Notes: generated by a model not told the origin, from the letters alone. 64,000 bases of DNA from Eupeodes corollae (GCF_945859685.1 NC_079147.1:282635679-282699678); one strand, 5' to 3'. Counted from the first letter of the stretch, positions 11,873 to 24,059 are shown. Translations and numbers: made by a program.

Positions 11873-13520
11873 AAAAAGAGATGACAATAGTTTCCTAAAT
11901 TATTTGTGTTTTTTCAAAGACAACAACCGGCTTTAAAATTTACGTAGGTACAAATGCAGATCTCTCTAAGAATCTTTGATTTAGATTCTATTTAACTTGA
12001 AACGTCGAAAAATTTCAAAATTTCCAATTCGACAAATGGGAAGTTACTGGTTTAATAGTAAATATTTTTTAAATTAAATTGAAAAGTCCAACACACATCG
12101 AATTTTAATAACTAATTTGTAGTTAATTAATATTTAATATTAAAGAACTAAATTCAATTAAGTTTTGATTTTTATGCACGGTTCATTGTATTGTTTTATT
12201 TTGAAAAGTGAAGGGCTAACTTGACGTCAGACGTCATAACAAGAAACTTATTATTTCCAATAAAAAGGGCATTGATTTTGAAAAATAATTGAATTTTAAA
12301 ATTACAAATTTCGTGTAACAAATACCAATATTTGATGATTAACACCCTCAATAACGCCATGAAATGTATTGACGGTATTATTAGACTAAAATGTTGACCA
12401 GATCCCTTTCTAACCACTGACTACAGTGTTAAAAAAACGCCCCCAAAATTTTCTTCATACATACAATTAAAGTTTATTAAATCTGCTTTAAATTAACAAA
12501 ACATAAACTGTGATTTGCATGTGCGTCAGAAAAAGAATCTGTGAGTGTTTCAGATGTATAACAAGCGAGGCGCCATTTGAATTAGCTTTATAATTTCAAA
12601 AAGATGAAAATATAGACCTCAAGTTTTTTGTTACTCTTTATTTAAATGAGTCATATGTTTTTGACTAAATTGTTTCTAAAGATTTCCGTAAACAATGTCT
12701 ATTTATTTTTGTCTTATGTAAAATCTTCGGAAACTTAAGAAGATAAATGTAAACACATACTAAAATGACTCAACTTGTTGATTGGTACAAGCTTGTGATT
12801 CCCCTAATTATTCAAATATATTCAATTTGTTGCCCCAAACCCAAATCCCCCTCAGTTTAATAAATTAACGTAAACTTCAACTACCAACGACGCACGGACG
12901 TGCGCCAAAAAACAAGGTGTGTCTGCAATCTTCGATACCGACCATCATCCATTCTGCTCGTAGAAGTGTGAAAATATTAGTTCTAGATAAAAAAAACTAT
13001 CTAAGATACCTTAGATACATTTATGCGTGTACACAAAAAATTAGCAAGTATAGTTTACTCGAAGAAGAAACAAGATGCAAGAGACAGGCCGACCCGTGAA
13101 ATAAGATAAAAATAAACAATCTTCCATCGGACTTGTATCTTGTACCCAATAAATATGAAAGATGTATAGTGAGCCAGTTTTTAGACCAGAAGCACACATA
13201 GGTTCAAATTATTATTATGGCTTGGCGTTCATTGAACTTAATTTCACCCAGTTCAAGTTGATATTCTAGTTTGCAAGCAGCAAACCAAGATCAACCTCAA
13301 CCCATTATGACAGTTGATTTTAAGATTGAAATGAAAGCATTTATAATTTTTGGTTTAATATGCATGAGAGTCATCTGGCATAAATTTGAAAGGCTTTGAT
13401 AATCTCTTAAGAGCACAGTATTATTATGCTTCTTTGGTTTTGACCTAATTAACAAAAAATAATTTCAACTTTGAAAACAAATTAAAAAATATATGTATTT
13501 TTATTTTTCATAGACGAGAC
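11873..13520. other. Duplicated non-coding DNA; only weak short frames
   Basis: Matches 58153-59830. A CTR-like remnant is at 11960-12060. A 60-codon frame at 12917-13099 is open in both copies (58 residues mostly shared), but it has no splice, start-context or family support. Nothing else was identified. Confidence 0.45.
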
Positions 13521-13522
13521 TT

Positions 13523-13831
13523 TCAAAAACCCACTTGACAATCATCTTCAAACAAAAATGGTAATAAATTTACACAGGGGTGTGTTCCACGAGAATTTGA
13601 TAGACCAAATCCAAGCATAAGTCCCCATAATTATACCCATCGTGAGCAAACCTAATATTGCTAAAATAATCAGAACTGTCTGTAAATATATCATCTTTTT
13701 GGAACTAAAAAGGAATTATATTTTATTTTTAAACTTAGACAAATTATAAGACCAAAACAGAACTTACTACTGGAGATTTTCTTGAACACTTCGAATACGG
13801 TCTCGATGGGCACATTGACAACGCTCAACAT
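13523..13831 (-). pseudogene. Copy A of the 81-residue membrane protein gene, frameshifted
   Basis: Exon 1 is 13831-13768, the 63-nt intron 13767-13705 and exon 2 13704-13523. Splice sites and the poly(A) signal match copy B. Exon 1 lacks one base in an A run (4 where B has 5), and exon 2 has an extra G (GGGG where B has GGG). The first indel puts a TGA a few codons into exon 2, and the second restores the original frame downstream. Both indels lie in homopolymers, so this is either a young pseudogene or an uncorrected long-read error in a working gene. Two of the three exon substitutions relative to copy B are silent. Confidence 0.7.
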
Positions 13832-14128
13832 TATGATAGTTTGTTGCCAGTTTTTTTAATATTTCCCTCCGAATTTATTGTGTTTGTAGTTGGAACAGTT
13901 GTTCATACTTTTTTTGAAAACATTTTTGACAAGTTTAGCGTATTTGAATAAATTATTAATAGAAATAAAAGCTGGAACAGTAATTTCAAAGTCAAAAATT
14001 AGTGTAGTGTAACAAGTTTATGTGCGTGTCCAAATTGAATTTTGTCAAAACGTCTCATTATTTTAAAAATTGTTAAACTTTCCAAGAATTACTATTCCAT
14101 AGAATAAATCTAAGGGGTGTTCCTTTTC

Positions 14129-14285
14129 TCGGCGTTAATGTAGGAAGTCATTAAAATCGGTCCGATTTGTGAAATTGTAAATGTTGACATTTCTTGACTT
14201 TTCAAAGTCCCTAGAATCGAAATAAAAGATGTTTTGAGAGTTGTCTGTCCGTGCGCATGTACGTACGTTCGCGAAGTTTTCGGCA
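14129..14285 (+). mobile_element. CTR element 5' fragment
   Basis: Begins gtaggaagtcattaaaatcgg and continues through the conserved gaaatgttgacatttcttgac region to the ACGT-rich patch at 14250-14275, then stops where LINE sequence begins. It is present in both duplicates (compare 60450-60553), so it predates their separation. Confidence 0.65.
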
Positions 14286-14807
14286 ACCAGTTCCTTCCAT
14301 CTCTCTATTCCTAGCACGATACCTCCGCTGGGGCCACGTCTCTAACTTTTGTCACCGAGCTTCCTTTATGACAGATGATCTCCATGTTTTTCTTGGTCTT
14401 CCAGGCCGCCTTCTACCTTGAGGATTCTATTGAAAGCACTGCTTTGCTATGTTGTCGTTCGGCTTCCTCAATGTATTGCCAATCCAGCGCACTTTCTCTT
14501 AGCGATATCAACATCCACTTTTGTTTCCCCAGTCCTGAGCCACAGTTCATCGTAAGATATGGTTTATGGCCACCGGATATTCAGGATGTAACGTAGACAG
14601 GATGTAACGTAGACGAAATGCCAGTAGTTCACTTCCACGTTTCGTAGGTATATAGCAGCACGGATTTTACGTTGGACTCAAACAACTTTAACTTTGTACG
14701 GAGCGCTATTTACCTGGAGTTGCACACTTTAGAAAACATTCCGAATGAACTACGGGCTTTATTTATTCTATTGATGACATCCAGATCCGTTCCACCATCG
14801 ATTGCCA
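14286..14807 (-). mobile_element. LINE 3' fragment, copy A, cut by assembly gap
   Basis: Minus-strand fragments with GGTDLDVINRINKARSSFG and FSKVCNSR (14807-14700) match the RT-C-terminal region at 61139-60951 in copy B. The rest of the element is hidden by, or beyond, the N run. Stops and frameshifts occur throughout. Confidence 0.7.
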
Positions 14808-15007
14808 NNNNNNNNNNNNNNNNNNNNNNNNNNNNNNNNNNNNNNNNNNNNNNNNNNNNNNNNNNNNNNNNNNNNNNNNNNNNNNNNNNNNNNNNNNNNN
14901 NNNNNNNNNNNNNNNNNNNNNNNNNNNNNNNNNNNNNNNNNNNNNNNNNNNNNNNNNNNNNNNNNNNNNNNNNNNNNNNNNNNNNNNNNNNNNNNNNNNN
15001 NNNNNNN
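14808..15007. other. Assembly gap, 200 N
   Basis: An unbroken run of exactly 200 N, a conventional placeholder length. Open frames running through it are artefacts. It coincides with the end of the copy A homology. Confidence 0.99.
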
Positions 15008-16376
15008 AAAACACCAAAGTCATTCAAAAAACACACAAACCTGTAACGTTTTATGTTTGTTTTGAGGGTGTGTGAGGGCAGAAATAAAATTACTACAAAC
15101 ATGCGGGTGGAATTTGTAGAATAATAATTGTAAGGTGGAAACTAGATGATTTAATTTCGGTGACATTTTATGATTCTTTTTTTTACTTTTGACATTTATG
15201 TGAAATTCAAATGATGCAATGTTGTGTGTTTCAAAAGAGTTTTTGCATTTGAAAGAAAAAAAGAAGAAGAATAACATTTTTATGGAAAAAAAATTAAATC
15301 TGAAAAAAAAACTATTTTAATTAAGAGGTAACGAAATTTGGCTAATGCATTTCTTCTTATTATTCTCTGTCCCTGTTTTTATCCATTCTACTCGTTCAAC
15401 AAAATTTTGAAAACTTACTTAAAAATACCTCCATACGTATCTTATTTATATTTGTTAGTGTGTAAAAGGGATAAGGTATCATAAAATTGCTTATTTACAT
15501 TTTGAAATAAATTAAAAAATTCTGCCAAATCTATTTTTTTAAAACAGGATATCATATTTTATTTTATCATATTTCTTAAATGATTTACTTTCGTCATTTT
15601 TTTCAACTTTCATTTTAATTACTTGTAGTTTAAAATAAAATGCACGACTGAGTCGTATGAACTTGCTAATGTGTCATGTATTTTTTTCTAATTGAAAGAA
15701 GCCAAATTAAGAAACATCTTACCGAAAATTAAAAAAGAAATCTATTAGGGTTGGAATCCACTAAGGTGATAAATGACTATAATATTTTTGATAGTCCAAT
15801 CCAATCTATGATTTTCATTCCGTCCGTCTAAGATGATTCAACTCAATTCAATTCGATTCAACAATTTCATGGTGAAATTTTAAAATGATTCATATAAAAT
15901 ATCTAAATAAAAGCATAAAATTGGCTGTGTTTTAATAACATTTTTACTTTTCTTGTTGTTTTTCGAATTCTTAAGCTATGTCTATCACAAGAACGAGTTT
16001 CTGTACCTTAAAAAGGTTAACGACAAAGATTTTCATTCGTTTTTTGTAAGCGTCGCGTCTGATAGCCTTACATAGATGAAATTTGATTATATTGACTATG
16101 ATTTATCAACAATCACCTAAGCCGATTGCACCCAGGTTGTTTTTTTTATGAAAATTCGAATTTTCTACCAAACCTTTTATACGGGGAATTACTTTAATTA
16201 AATTCAAATTAATTCTTCAAGTAACAATTCAATTAAAATAATTGATGAAGTTCATAGAGTAACTGAATTTTTTCTATTCATTTCTTCCAAATCTGTTCTA
16301 AATTTAGAAGATATTTAAAGAAATATTCAAGATACGAATTTCAAAATTTCGAATTTTGTTAAATGATTTTTTTATT
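15008..16376. other. AT-rich DNA; nothing recognised
   Basis: Long T and A runs and short frames only. It does not continue the LINE seen left of the gap. No repeat family in this window matches it. Confidence 0.5.
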
Positions 16377-17813
16377 AAAAAAGGACCTGGGATGCGACCC
16401 ACACTGATAACTTCCCATCCTGTCTGTCGATTTATAATAATAACGAATAACAATTTTTTGCATATAATAAAATAGTTTGATTTCAATTTTTTTTTTTTTG
16501 TTAACGAGATTTTTTTGTCGTTAACCTATTTTAGTAGCATTTCTCAAAAGTTTTTATTGCTTATATAAACACACATACAAATTGGATGAATGAAATTGAT
16601 TTAAAGTCAAATTTTGTTGTTTACGACATGTTGAGAACCGAACATCATTTTTACCAAATGTTCGTACTGTTTTTTGTAGACGGACTGTTGGATTTGTATC
16701 AAAACTTTACTGAATGTCGAAAACAATATTTTATGTGAGATACAAAAAGTTTGAAAGCAATATTTTTAACTGCCCATAGGAAGTTATTGTAATAGAGTGG
16801 ACATACAAATTTTTTTTAGAAAGATGTCTGAGCGTGCATGTGTACTAACGTTCGTACGTCCGTACGTTTTTTTCGTCGTGCATAGCTCAAGAACCAGAAC
16901 AGATTTTATAAAAAACAAAAACCTAAAAAACATTGTTCAAAGTTTGTAAAACTTTGTTTTCGACTAAAAATCTAGTTTTATTTTTATAAATAAAACTAGA
17001 TTTTCAAACTAAACTATTTCTTTATATGTTAAATTTTTTAAGAATAATTTACTAACAAATTTTTTAACCCAACACGAAATCCTATAAACTTTTAGATAAG
17101 ACAAATCGACAGACCAGATGGGATCCCATCCCAGACTCTTTTTAATTTTTGAAAAGACATTTGAGTCGAAAATCAATTTGTTCGAACTTTTAGAAATGCT
17201 TTTTTTAGGTTTTTATTTTTTGTTAAAAAAAACTGTCAGTTTCACTTTTCTCAAAATTTTACCAGATTTCAAAAACGTTATTCTTCGTTGCACAAAATTG
17301 TTTTCGAGATAAAATCATTTTTTAATCGTAAAATTTTGTAGGTGGCAATTTTTTTTTCTGATTTATAAAAAAAAAAACATTAGTTTGATTTTTTTTTTCA
17401 AAAAATATATTTGTTTGGAATCACAATATATTATATAAAATGTAATTCAATTCTCTATCGTTTTTGGTGCGTGAGATATTTAGGGTTAACCAAAATTTAA
17501 CTTTTTTAAACTGCCATGGTAAAAAAACACCCACGTAATGTTCTTGAGTGCAATTTCAGCACCTTTCTGCGGTATTATCTGTTTAACAAAATGTATTTGA
17601 AGTCGATACCGCGACTGATTCTTGAGCTATGGACGACAAAAAAACGTGGTGAACATACAGACGAATAGACGTCTGAACATACGAACACACGCACGCATAG
17701 ACATCTTTCTAAACATTTTTTATGTCGACTCTAGGGACCTTGAAACATAGAGAAATGTCAAAATTTTCAATTTGATAAATTGGACCCATTATAAAAACTT
17801 CCTATGGGAACTT
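16377..17813 (-). mobile_element. CTR element, antisense, hit by a second CTR element
   Basis: Carries the 3' motif ggatgcgacccacactg at its left and the 5' palindrome aacttcctatggg at 17796-17813. The tandem units are mostly lost on its left side. A sense copy (16768-17143) is inserted between caatattttt and aatttttgaaaag, which are contiguous in other family members, so the insertion site is visible. Confidence 0.8.
16768..17143 (+). mobile_element. Short CTR element copy nested in another
   Basis: A 376-bp internally deleted copy. It has the AACTGCCCATAGGAAGTT 5' end, an ACGT-rich patch (16850-16870), then a jump to the 3' end with acaaatcgacaga and cccagactcttttt. No target duplication is visible beyond shared T residues, which fixes both ends of the family. 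Confidence 0.82.
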
Positions 17814-18973
17814 TAAAATGTGATTTAACAATTTTTTAAAATTCAGAATTATCTAACATATTAAAACATTGACCCATACATAACTGTGACCGTAAAGAAG
17901 ATTTAATTACCTGTATTTAGAATAAAAAGCGCAATTTGAATCTTGTTTGTAAACACCAAATTTAAATTGTAATTAAATTTAAAATTTAAGTCCAAAATTA
18001 TGTATGTTATCATTTAAGGCTCAAAAGACGTAAAGTGTGAAACATTTTATGCAAATACCTTTTAAAAATATTCAATTCAATGAAAATGTTGATTTAAATT
18101 TGTATTAACCTATGCACAGGTTAAAAACACTCGAAATGCTTCTTTTTAAAATAACTACTGAACAATTTAGATACGAAAAATAAGTAAAAATACCCATAAG
18201 TGGTATTTTATCAAGGACTTTTAAATAATGTGATCATCGGCATATTAACGTGAAAAAATGTTGGGCTTTGACTCTTGGAATTTGAAAGAAGCTAATAACA
18301 TTTTATTTCAAATTCGAACTCAACTAAATCAAAAATTTCTTCAAATAACACTAGTCGACAAGGTTTTCTTATTGGCAATCAAATTTATTTATATATTAAA
18401 AAATATAAAATTAATATTGAAAAGGGATATTCTTAAACTTGAGCAAACAGTTTTCATTAAAGATTCGTTTCGAAATTAGCACTAAAATGTAACTTAAAAC
18501 GTATTTTTAAAACTAAGAAAGTATTAAGTTCAAGCTTTGCTCAAAACATCATAATATAGTCTAGAAAAGGCTCATGACTAATGAGAATTTCCAAAAACAA
18601 AGGAAAATACCAACATTTTTTAAATTGTATTTTGAAGACAAAAGCTTTGTACTTTGCAACATCATCACACAATTTATTGTTAAGAGATATTTTGAGTATA
18701 TACTTAGCCTTAGAAATCCTGGTTTTGAGTGTTTAAGTAGTTTTAAAGCGGCATGTTTTAAAAACCCGATGTGATAGAAAAATGTAAAGGTGAGATTTAA
18801 ATTTAGGACATCATTGTTCCAACCCTAGTTTTTATTAAAAATTTGACACATATGATAAATGCATATTTTTTAATTTTTGAAAAGACAAACTTCTCAGGAA
18901 TTTTTATTCTTAATAACGAATTCAAGGTGCCAGTATTTTTCTTCCGATACTACTTTTAAACTCACAGAGGGTC
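17814..18973. other. AT-rich DNA; nothing recognised
   Basis: Only short frames without start context, splice sites or similarity. No repeat shared with the rest of the window was seen. Confidence 0.5.
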
Positions 18974-19039
18974 TTGAGTTATGTGCTGGTGTTTGCGACG
19001 AATCTTTCAAAAGTACCTAAGGCTCGTTTCACACTACAC

Positions 19040-19365
19040 AGTTTTGACCATATCAAAAAACCGGACGGCGACATTTTGTTTCATATTATTCGGTCACGGC
19101 AAAATGCGGCGCCACTACAGTATACGGCAGCCGGACAGCGCGATAAGCTTAGTGGCGTACGTGACGAAATGCATGTTTTCACATTATACGATTTTATTCG
19201 TGCGGCAGAGTTCCATCTGCCATCCATCAAGACACTATTACTTGTGATACTACGCACAGGAACCCTGCATATATCGTGTTTTACCGTACGGTTAAAAACC
19301 TATAATGTGTAACTAGCAATTGATCCGGTTTATGCCGTCCGGTTTTTTGCCGTAAGGTCAAATAT
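19040..19365. mobile_element. MITE-like inverted-repeat element
   Basis: A 15-bp perfect inverted repeat, aaaaaaccggacggc at 19055-19069 and its complement at 19334-19348, lies inside a longer imperfect pair (tttgacc blocks on both sides). The interior is GC-richer than the surroundings and has no credible protein, although it happens to be open for 112 codons. Superfamily not determined. Confidence 0.6.
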
Positions 19366-19376
19366 GTCCCCTCTAT

Positions 19377-19441
19377 CCCTGACCTTACTCGCATACTGGA
19401 GTGGTTGAAAGTTGTGAGTCACTAGGCCCTTGTTACACCAC
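19377..19441 (+). mobile_element. SINE 3' tail fragment
   Basis: Matches the last part of the SINE at 3029-3346 (actcgca...ggttga.agttgtgagtcac, then taggccctt.gtt). The tRNA-like head is absent. It directly follows the MITE-like element. Confidence 0.7.
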
Positions 19442-20379
19442 CTATTTTTTTTTTTAATAAAGTTACAGGTTTATTTGGATTTACTGTAATAAAAAATTGG
19501 ACAAGAATTAAACAAATTTAACAAACACATAAGTGAAGCCATTTTATCAAAATGTACCGTTATCATCGAAGTGAGGCAATTTTTGTATATAAGCTTCAAA
19601 GTTTAGTATTTAGAATTATTAATTTTTCAAAACGAACATTTATTTATTTCAATATTTTTTAGGATAGACGATTAGACGATGTTTTGAAATTAAAACTTAA
19701 CAAAAGGTTAACATTTCTATTTTATGGTTGGCGGGGTTATAATTTCTTAGAATATAGGTTTTTTCTTTATGTATCTATATTAGTGTAGTAAATAATCTTC
19801 ATTCAAATAATACACTATTAACCATTTTGAAATCCTTTAAAAAAAACCAATTGAAAGGAAAATATTGCTATTCAAATATTAACACAGCAAATTAATTACA
19901 TACACAGTTTTAAAGTAATACAAAAATGTGTAATTTGACTAATATGATGTTACTATATAACATGATCAGATTTTGGTTTAACTTAGGATAAAACTTCATA
20001 TCAAAACTTTCTGTTAATCAAGCCACATTCTTGTGATATAGACTTTTTCCATTTAGCAAAAAAGATGTAGAGCTAATTTTCATGCGTGTACATTCAATTT
20101 GTTTAAAATCAGAATATTTGAAGTTCCAATATCAAAACCAAATCCCACCAAAACACGCTTTTCAGTAGGTACTCATCCATGAAATTTAGTTTTCGAAAAA
20201 AATCTAAACGAGACGAATTTACTTAATAATGCTGATGAATAGATTAAAGCAAGCGATATTATAATGCTTCGCTAGCGCATTTGAATTGTAAAACACATTT
20301 GAAACGTAACGCACATAGTAACCAAATTGTAATTAAGTTTTTCCCAATTTAGAGGAAACGATTCATTCAAATACCCACA

Positions 20380-21490
20380 TACTCAACCTACCAACAACCC
20401 AGTATCACATCATTGCATTCCTCTCCACCATCATCTACAGTTCTCATCATTTCAAAAAAGCGATTCCATTTTCATTTCCATTTGCATTAATTCAATGTCT
20501 ATGCCATATTCGCGTTCACTTCCTGGATGGTTCAAACATGAAATTCTCTCCGTCACTACCGCTGCCGCCGACACCGCTGCTGACGTCGCTGACGCACCCA
20601 CACCACATTTTCCGACTGTGCGCCGCATTTCCTTCACATTATCGTACTGATGCCAAAACCTCGTCTAATCATCGTATTCTGTTTGAATTTAACGTTTCAT
20701 TCAGACACAGAAGCGTGCGTTGGCGTTGGTGAACTACCTTACCTACATTTTCACATAAAAGGAACAAAATAACAACAAAAAAACACATTCCATATACGTT
20801 GCGTATACGTCCTATTCCTATTCGTCGTGTCGTGCGTGGTCGAATAGCGTCAAAGTGAAGTTCAATAACGGTTGAGCCGCCAAAATGGATTTACCTGACT
20901 ACTGCCGCAAATTCAATTTTGAAACCCTGAAATTACGCTCTCTTTGTGATGCGGTGCTCTGGAACTGGCATTGGCACTGGTACTGGCTGTGCGGTGGCAA
21001 AACGCATCCTTCTATTCATTTTCACATCACCATAGGAAAAGCTCATGCAAATCGCTCACACCCCCGTCGCGTCGGTCGGTCGCTCGTCGGACTCGGCCTT
21101 AATGAGCAACTTGGCGAGACCAAAAGTTGGGAAAATATTTTGGCCAAGTATCTCGTTTATAGCAGACGCGCAAACAGACATCAGCGAGACACCCACGCTT
21201 TTTGTTTAGCGGAAAAAATAAACAGGACTCGGACCTCTTCCTGTTGTTGGTGGGGTTTTGGGGTGGATAGTGATTGGTTATAGTGCGGTGCGTTATGTTG
21301 TCGTGTGGGCGAGGAAGACCGATGGCGACAGGATGTGGTAGATTGAACGGGAAACTCAATGTGGTGATTATTAAATTCAGGTTATGCTGATGATGTGGTC
21401 CAATCGCGTTATGGTCATTTGGTCCTGGATTGTGTGATGAAGCTGATGTTCGTATACCCAAATGAACTTCAAGCTGATATACCCCCCTTA
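20380..21490. other. GC-richer island, possible promoter or 5' exon region
   Basis: About 1.1 kb that is clearly GC-richer than its surroundings, with many CpGs (gtcgtgtcgtgcgtggtcg near 20825) and no match to any repeat in the window. It contains a 132-codon plus-strand frame. Such islands in AT-rich insect DNA often mark first exons or promoters. No TATA box or firm splice donor was identified. Confidence 0.35.
20885..21283 (+). CDS. Hypothetical 132-residue frame, uncertain
   Basis: Starts MDLPDYCRKFNFETLKLRSL after gccgccaaaatgg, a good animal start context. It has a tryptophan/histidine-rich patch (WNWHWHWYWLC, residues 27-37), then basic sequence, and ends at a TAG after DSDWL. No domain, membrane segment or family is recognised. 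It may be the start of a spliced gene, or a chance frame in GC-rich DNA, where chance frames are longer. Confidence 0.25.
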   Translation: MDLPDYCRKFNFETLKLRSLCDAVLWNWHWHWYWLCGGKTHPSIHFHITIGKAHANRSHPRRVGRSLVGLGLNEQLGETKSWENILAKYLVYSRRANRHQRDTHAFCLAEKINRTRTSSCCWWGFGVDSDWL

Positions 21491-22904
21491 CCGCTTATCA
21501 TTATTATGATGGTTTTTGTGTAAAAATAAAAGAAGAACAGACGAGCATAAAATGAGGCTTTGATTGAATGTTCTGACCATTTATTGAGTAGAAACTGGGT
21601 TTATTGTTGGAATTTAATCCTATTAAGCGGTTACTCTTCTCGCTCGTGCGGATTTTGATATTGATTTGTGGCGCATAAATGTGCTGAGCGCTAATCTATT
21701 TTCGCTGAATTGTTATTGAATCACATTTTGTATATGCAAGTGTATACATATATAGAAAAGAGACAGACAGACAGACAGGACATTATACAGAAGTCTGAAC
21801 GGCTAGCTCTGTAATTATAGAAAGTATAAGCTCGGCCCGCGGATTATTTTGTAAATTAAATGCAAGCTCTTATCATCATCATTATCATCATAGACTATAA
21901 ATGAACAGAAACAATAAGTTGCGGTTTTCCGTTGGCGTTGAAATATATTTTTGGGTAAAATAGAGAAAGGCATTTTGGAGTCCATATGAAAAACTATAGC
22001 CTCATCAATTTACCCATCACAGAGAGCGTCAAGGATATTTATGGGGATTTTATTTTAAAAACGAAATTTTATGAAAACTTTCACTATCCCTGGCGTGTGG
22101 TTGTTTATTTTTGGTTAAAGGTTTTATGTATACGTATGAAGGATTGTAGGTGAAGGATTAAATTGATGATTTTGTTTTGTATACAAGCAAATGGTTTTAA
22201 ATACGTAATTAATTGAGGGATTGATGAAATAATGAAATAAAGTCAACATATTTATTTTATTTAATGGAAGGTTTTGGTAAAAGACTTAAGTTGACATTTT
22301 ATGGTCGAGGATAAGTGCTGCTGTTTTTCGTAATAGAGGGTTTTCCAATAAAAGGTTTCAATTTTTATTTTGTTAGTCTACTATTTTCTCAGCTGTCACT
22401 TTTATAGCTGTCATTTTTTTCCTTTTGAAAAGTAAGCCTTCGTTATTACTAAAAAAATGGAATGATACAGCCTTTAAAGACGCATTCAAATTATTAAACA
22501 CCAAATAGAATAAATATAGAAAATATACAAAAAATTAAAATTTGTCGCAAAAGCACTTTTGGTTTCTTGAATTACTTCGGGCGCTAATAGTGGAACTAGT
22601 GGAAAGAGTTTTGATGAAGGGAAAAGTTAATAATATGATGAGGAATCAATCCATCGTTTAGGAACAACTGAGAATATTAAGGCTTAGTTCCTATGACTTT
22701 TAAAGTTTATTTTACACAAGAACTCAAGTCAGTTGACCAACAGAAATACGGAAGGGTCAAATGACCTTTATTGCGATACTGACCTATGATTAATGTTTTT
22801 CACGGTCGGAATCGTATGTAGCTGAAGTTAGATAAATGGGCTGGCTATTGATGACGTTATCAACACACTTAGATCCATGTAGATCAAGTGTAATACCGCA
22901 AAGT
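21491..22904. other. Intergenic DNA with a small simple repeat and a transposon-end-like patch
   Basis: A (GACA)n tract lies at 21760-21780. Positions 22335-22440 (agggttttccaataaaagg, then two agctgtca words) resemble the terminal region of a mariner-type element, but no partner end was found. Nothing else was seen. Confidence 0.4.
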
Positions 22905-24030
22905 ACAGGGTTTTTCAACAGGAACGCTACAAAAGTAGAGCGAAAATACAGCAAACGACGCCATATTTCTTTCTGCTCTTTTGACATTTCTCTTCAGTAA
23001 GGTTTGCCATTTCATGATGGAATAATATATACGAGCCAACAACAAGCCGAAATTATTGAAATTTATTACCAAAATTTGGAGTCACTGGCCTCAACGTTAA
23101 GAGCGCTGCGTCCAATTTATAGTCGTCATAATCGTCCTAGCAGATCAATAATTGACCGTCTAGTGGAAAAATTTGAATCCACAGGCTCAGTACAAAATGT
23201 TCTCGTGCGAGTGAGACAAAGAAGTGTCGAGAATATTGTTGCCGCTGAGGCTTCAGTTGCCTACATTCTTACAAGATTAAATTGACGCAAGAACTGAATC
23301 CACTTGACCATCAGAAGCGTCGTACGTTGAATGTTCGTGAATTGGGATGGGCAACAACTTGAGAATGATTCGGATTTTCGTCGAAAAATAATCTTCAGCA
23401 ATGAGGCTCATTTCTAGCTGAAAGACTTCGTCAATAAACAAACTATTATGCGGTATTGGTCAGACAGCAATTCACACGTACTCCATGAGTGATAATTGCA
23501 TCCCAACAATATTACGGTTTTGTGCCGACGGCGTCATTGGGCCGTACTTCTTCCATGATGATCAATACCGGCACGTTACTGTGAATGGGGAACGCTACCG
23601 TTTAATGATAACCGAATAATTTTGGCTTCAATTGGATGATATAGATTTAAGTGACATGTGTTTCCAACAGGACGGCGCGGCGCCATAAGCCTCACAGCGA
23701 AAGTCACAATTAATTTATTGGAAACGAAGTTTGGAGAACGTGTTATCTCACGAAATGGTCCAGCCAATTGGCAACTTAGCGGCTATTGATGAACCTCGTA
23801 TACGAACATCGAACGTGAAATTGCAGCAATTTCGACCGTCAGAAATTGGATTGACCGTCTGCATTTCTGCAAGCGTGCCCATTTTCGGCCTAGCAAACGA
23901 AATCGAGCTAATAGGCTGTTTCCGGAAATGCCTACCAATTTTGCAATATTATTGAAGAAGTGTCTGCCTAAGAGTTTGTTTGTAGTGTGGCAGTGGGATA
24001 GAAAGAGGGCTCCATCTTCCATTTTCTTTT
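22905..24030 (+). mobile_element. Mariner-like (IS630/Tc1/mariner) element, decayed
   Basis: The 5' side starts near cagggtttttcaacagg. The N-terminal frame 23004-23285 has the helix-turn-helix pattern YTSQQQAEIIEIYY...RSIIDRLVEKFESTGSVQNV. Downstream broken frames keep IIFSNEAHF (23385-23415), VNKQT and FQQDGAAP (23660-23690), where the second catalytic D falls. Many stops and frameshifts, and no 3' inverted repeat found. Confidence 0.75.
23004..23955 (+). pseudogene. Mariner-like transposase pseudogene
   Basis: The intact N-terminal piece, 93 codons, holds the DNA-binding domain. The catalytic domain follows in at least three frames, recognisable from LNPLDHQKRR, FSNEAHF and FQQDGAA. In the intact family it cuts at the terminal repeats and inserts at TA. 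This copy is inactive. Related pieces occur at 36897-37260 and 40918-41060 on the other strand. Confidence 0.7.
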
Positions 24031-24059
24031 TATGGTTACCTCGGCCTTAGTTTAAATGT

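Larger units (their letters stand above)
1..14807. repeat. Segmental duplication, copy A
   Basis: This block recurs in the same orientation at 44478-61060. Matching pieces, A to B, are: 1-990 to 44478-45510; 1271-1850 to 45510-46070; 1880-2336 to 47520-48050; about 5270-5815 to 51720-52275; 6285-7895 to 53545-54918; 7960-8115 to 56490-56655; 8122-9314 plus 11320-11872 to 57084-58152; 11880-14285 to 58160-60553; 14300-14807 to 60565-61050. Long pieces look about 97-98% identical by eye, while the old repeat pieces are more diverged. Copy A alone has the LINE/SINE composite at 2337-5075 and the copia fragment at 9315-11319. It stops at a run of N, and the left edge lies outside the window. Confidence 0.9.

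Noticed and set aside
12917..13099. 60-codon frame conserved in both duplicates (59225-59407)
   Set aside because: The short age of the duplication explains the shared frame. No other coding evidence.
14672..15102. Open frames across the N run
   Set aside because: They are artefacts of unknown bases.
18974..19312. 112-codon frame
   Set aside because: It lies inside the inverted-repeat element and contains its palindromic arms. No protein features.
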